From VYDC01 sp963667515 (GTDB lineage: Bacteria; Chloroflexota; Dehalococcoidia; UBA2979): DNA of 64,000 nt. The stretch is taken from NCBI GenBank assembly GCA_963667515.2, contig CAXXXY010000002.1, forward strand, positions 248,001 to 312,000. Direction: 5' to 3'. Position 1 is the first letter of the stretch. Each line of letters starts with the position of its first letter. Position numbers and translations under genes: made by a program. The notes under the pieces were generated by a model that saw only the letters and a list, made by a program, of their open reading frames with translations, was not told where the DNA came from and did not search any database. Positions 63,631 to 64,000 of the stretch are shown here, piece after piece.

Positions 63631-64000
63631 ATGTCCGCCGCCGCACCTGCGCGCCCCACGAGCCCCCCCGCGGGTGCTCCGCGCGCGCGGCGCCGGCACC
63701 CCCCGGTGCTCGTGCGGCTCGCGTCCAGGGCGCTGCGCTACCGCGGGCTGATGCTCTCGGCGGTGGGCTCGCTCGCGGCCTCGGGCGTGCTGGTGCTGAT
63801 CGGGCCGCGGCTCGTGGGCATCGCCATCGACACCGGCCTCGACATCGACACCGACGCCGGCGTGGCGCGCGGGACCGTCACCTCGGTCGCCATCGCCTCG
63901 GTCTTCCTGCTCATCGCCGCGTTCGTTCGCGGCGCCTCGATGTACGGGCAGACCTACCTCGGCGAGCGCATCTCGCAGTCGGTGGCCTACGACCTGCGCA
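63631..64000 (+). CDS. ABC transporter permease/ATPase (exporter type), 3' truncated
   Basis: ATG at 63631 (GAGGATC upstream); the gene runs off the window after 123 codons. After a 30-residue Arg/Pro-rich lead, the first membrane helices follow (LMLSAVGSLAASGVLVLIGP, SVAIASVFLLIAAFVRGASM) with LVGIAIDTGLDIDTDAGV and YLGERISQSVAYDLR, the conserved start of ABC exporter (MsbA/MdlB-like) transmembrane domains. The ATPase part would be outside. Confidence 0.85.
   Translation, partial: MSAAAPARPTSPPAGAPRARRRHPPVLVRLASRALRYRGLMLSAVGSLAASGVLVLIGPRLVGIAIDTGLDIDTDAGVARGTVTSVAIASVFLLIAAFVRGASMYGQTYLGERISQSVAYDLR

Overview
The window is a 64 kb piece of a very GC-rich bacterial chromosome with short operons, frequent GTG starts, tRNA genes that encode CCA, an IS481 element, class E/F-like sortase genes and an MrfA/MrfB repair pair. 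This fits a high-GC Chloroflexota (Dehalococcoidia-like) or a deep-branching Actinomycetota; no marker in the window settles which. Several real genes change frame inside GC-rich runs, so some apparent pseudogenes may be consensus errors of a long-read or metagenome assembly.

Layout. 1-1.5 kb: end of a PLP aminotransferase and a CDP-alcohol phosphatidyltransferase. 1.7-7.3 kb: transposon cluster, with an IS30 element inside an IS3 element inside an integrase-type transposase gene, followed by a second, intact IS3 element. 7.5-17.5 kb: housekeeping block (TPR protein, gamma-glutamylcyclotransferase-like protein, gyrA, thiL-tsaE-tsaB, ndk, rsfS, mnmA, two small membrane proteins). 17.6-17.9 kb: tRNA-Ser(CGA) and tRNA-Ser(GGA). 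17.9-21.8 kb: minus-strand surface operon with a large secreted protein, a protein ending in a PPDTG sorting signal, a small secreted protein and a sortase.

21.8-36.4 kb: mobile, plasmid- or phage-plasmid-like region. It holds a CHC2 zinc-finger primase fragment, iteron-like repeats, a tyrosine recombinase, a second and mostly degraded copy of the surface operon, a small-terminase-like gene flanked by GTGATAGC palindromes, parA with a ribbon-helix-helix partner, a putative replication initiator, a RepA-like helicase and a Toprim primase fragment. Fragments of one primase gene are scattered at three places. 36.5-42.8 kb: ECF sigma/anti-sigma pair, several lipoproteins and a secreted subtilisin-like protease.

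42.6-50.3 kb: mrfB-mrfA DNA repair pair with a LexA-type box, a secreted pentapeptide-repeat protein, a small zinc-ribbon protein, an IscA/ErpA-type protein and an IS481 copy with a six-base target duplication. 50.4-58.4 kb: flavin-reductase-like protein, coiled-coil protein, beta-lactamase-fold protein, acyl-CoA dehydrogenase, HtpX, sensor kinase and YqeK-like HD phosphohydrolase, interspersed with three related inverted-repeat (MITE-like) elements. 58.4-63.1 kb: a tightly overlapping phage-type packaging operon (four small proteins, large terminase, zinc/HTH protein, portal) behind a perfect LexA-type palindrome, with no capsid or tail gene before the next host genes. The window ends in an ABC transporter gene.

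The most unusual features are the LexA-boxed packaging operon without capsid genes, the phage-plasmid-like replication/partition module with its iterons and palindromes, and the sortase/PPxTG surface operon with a degraded second copy.
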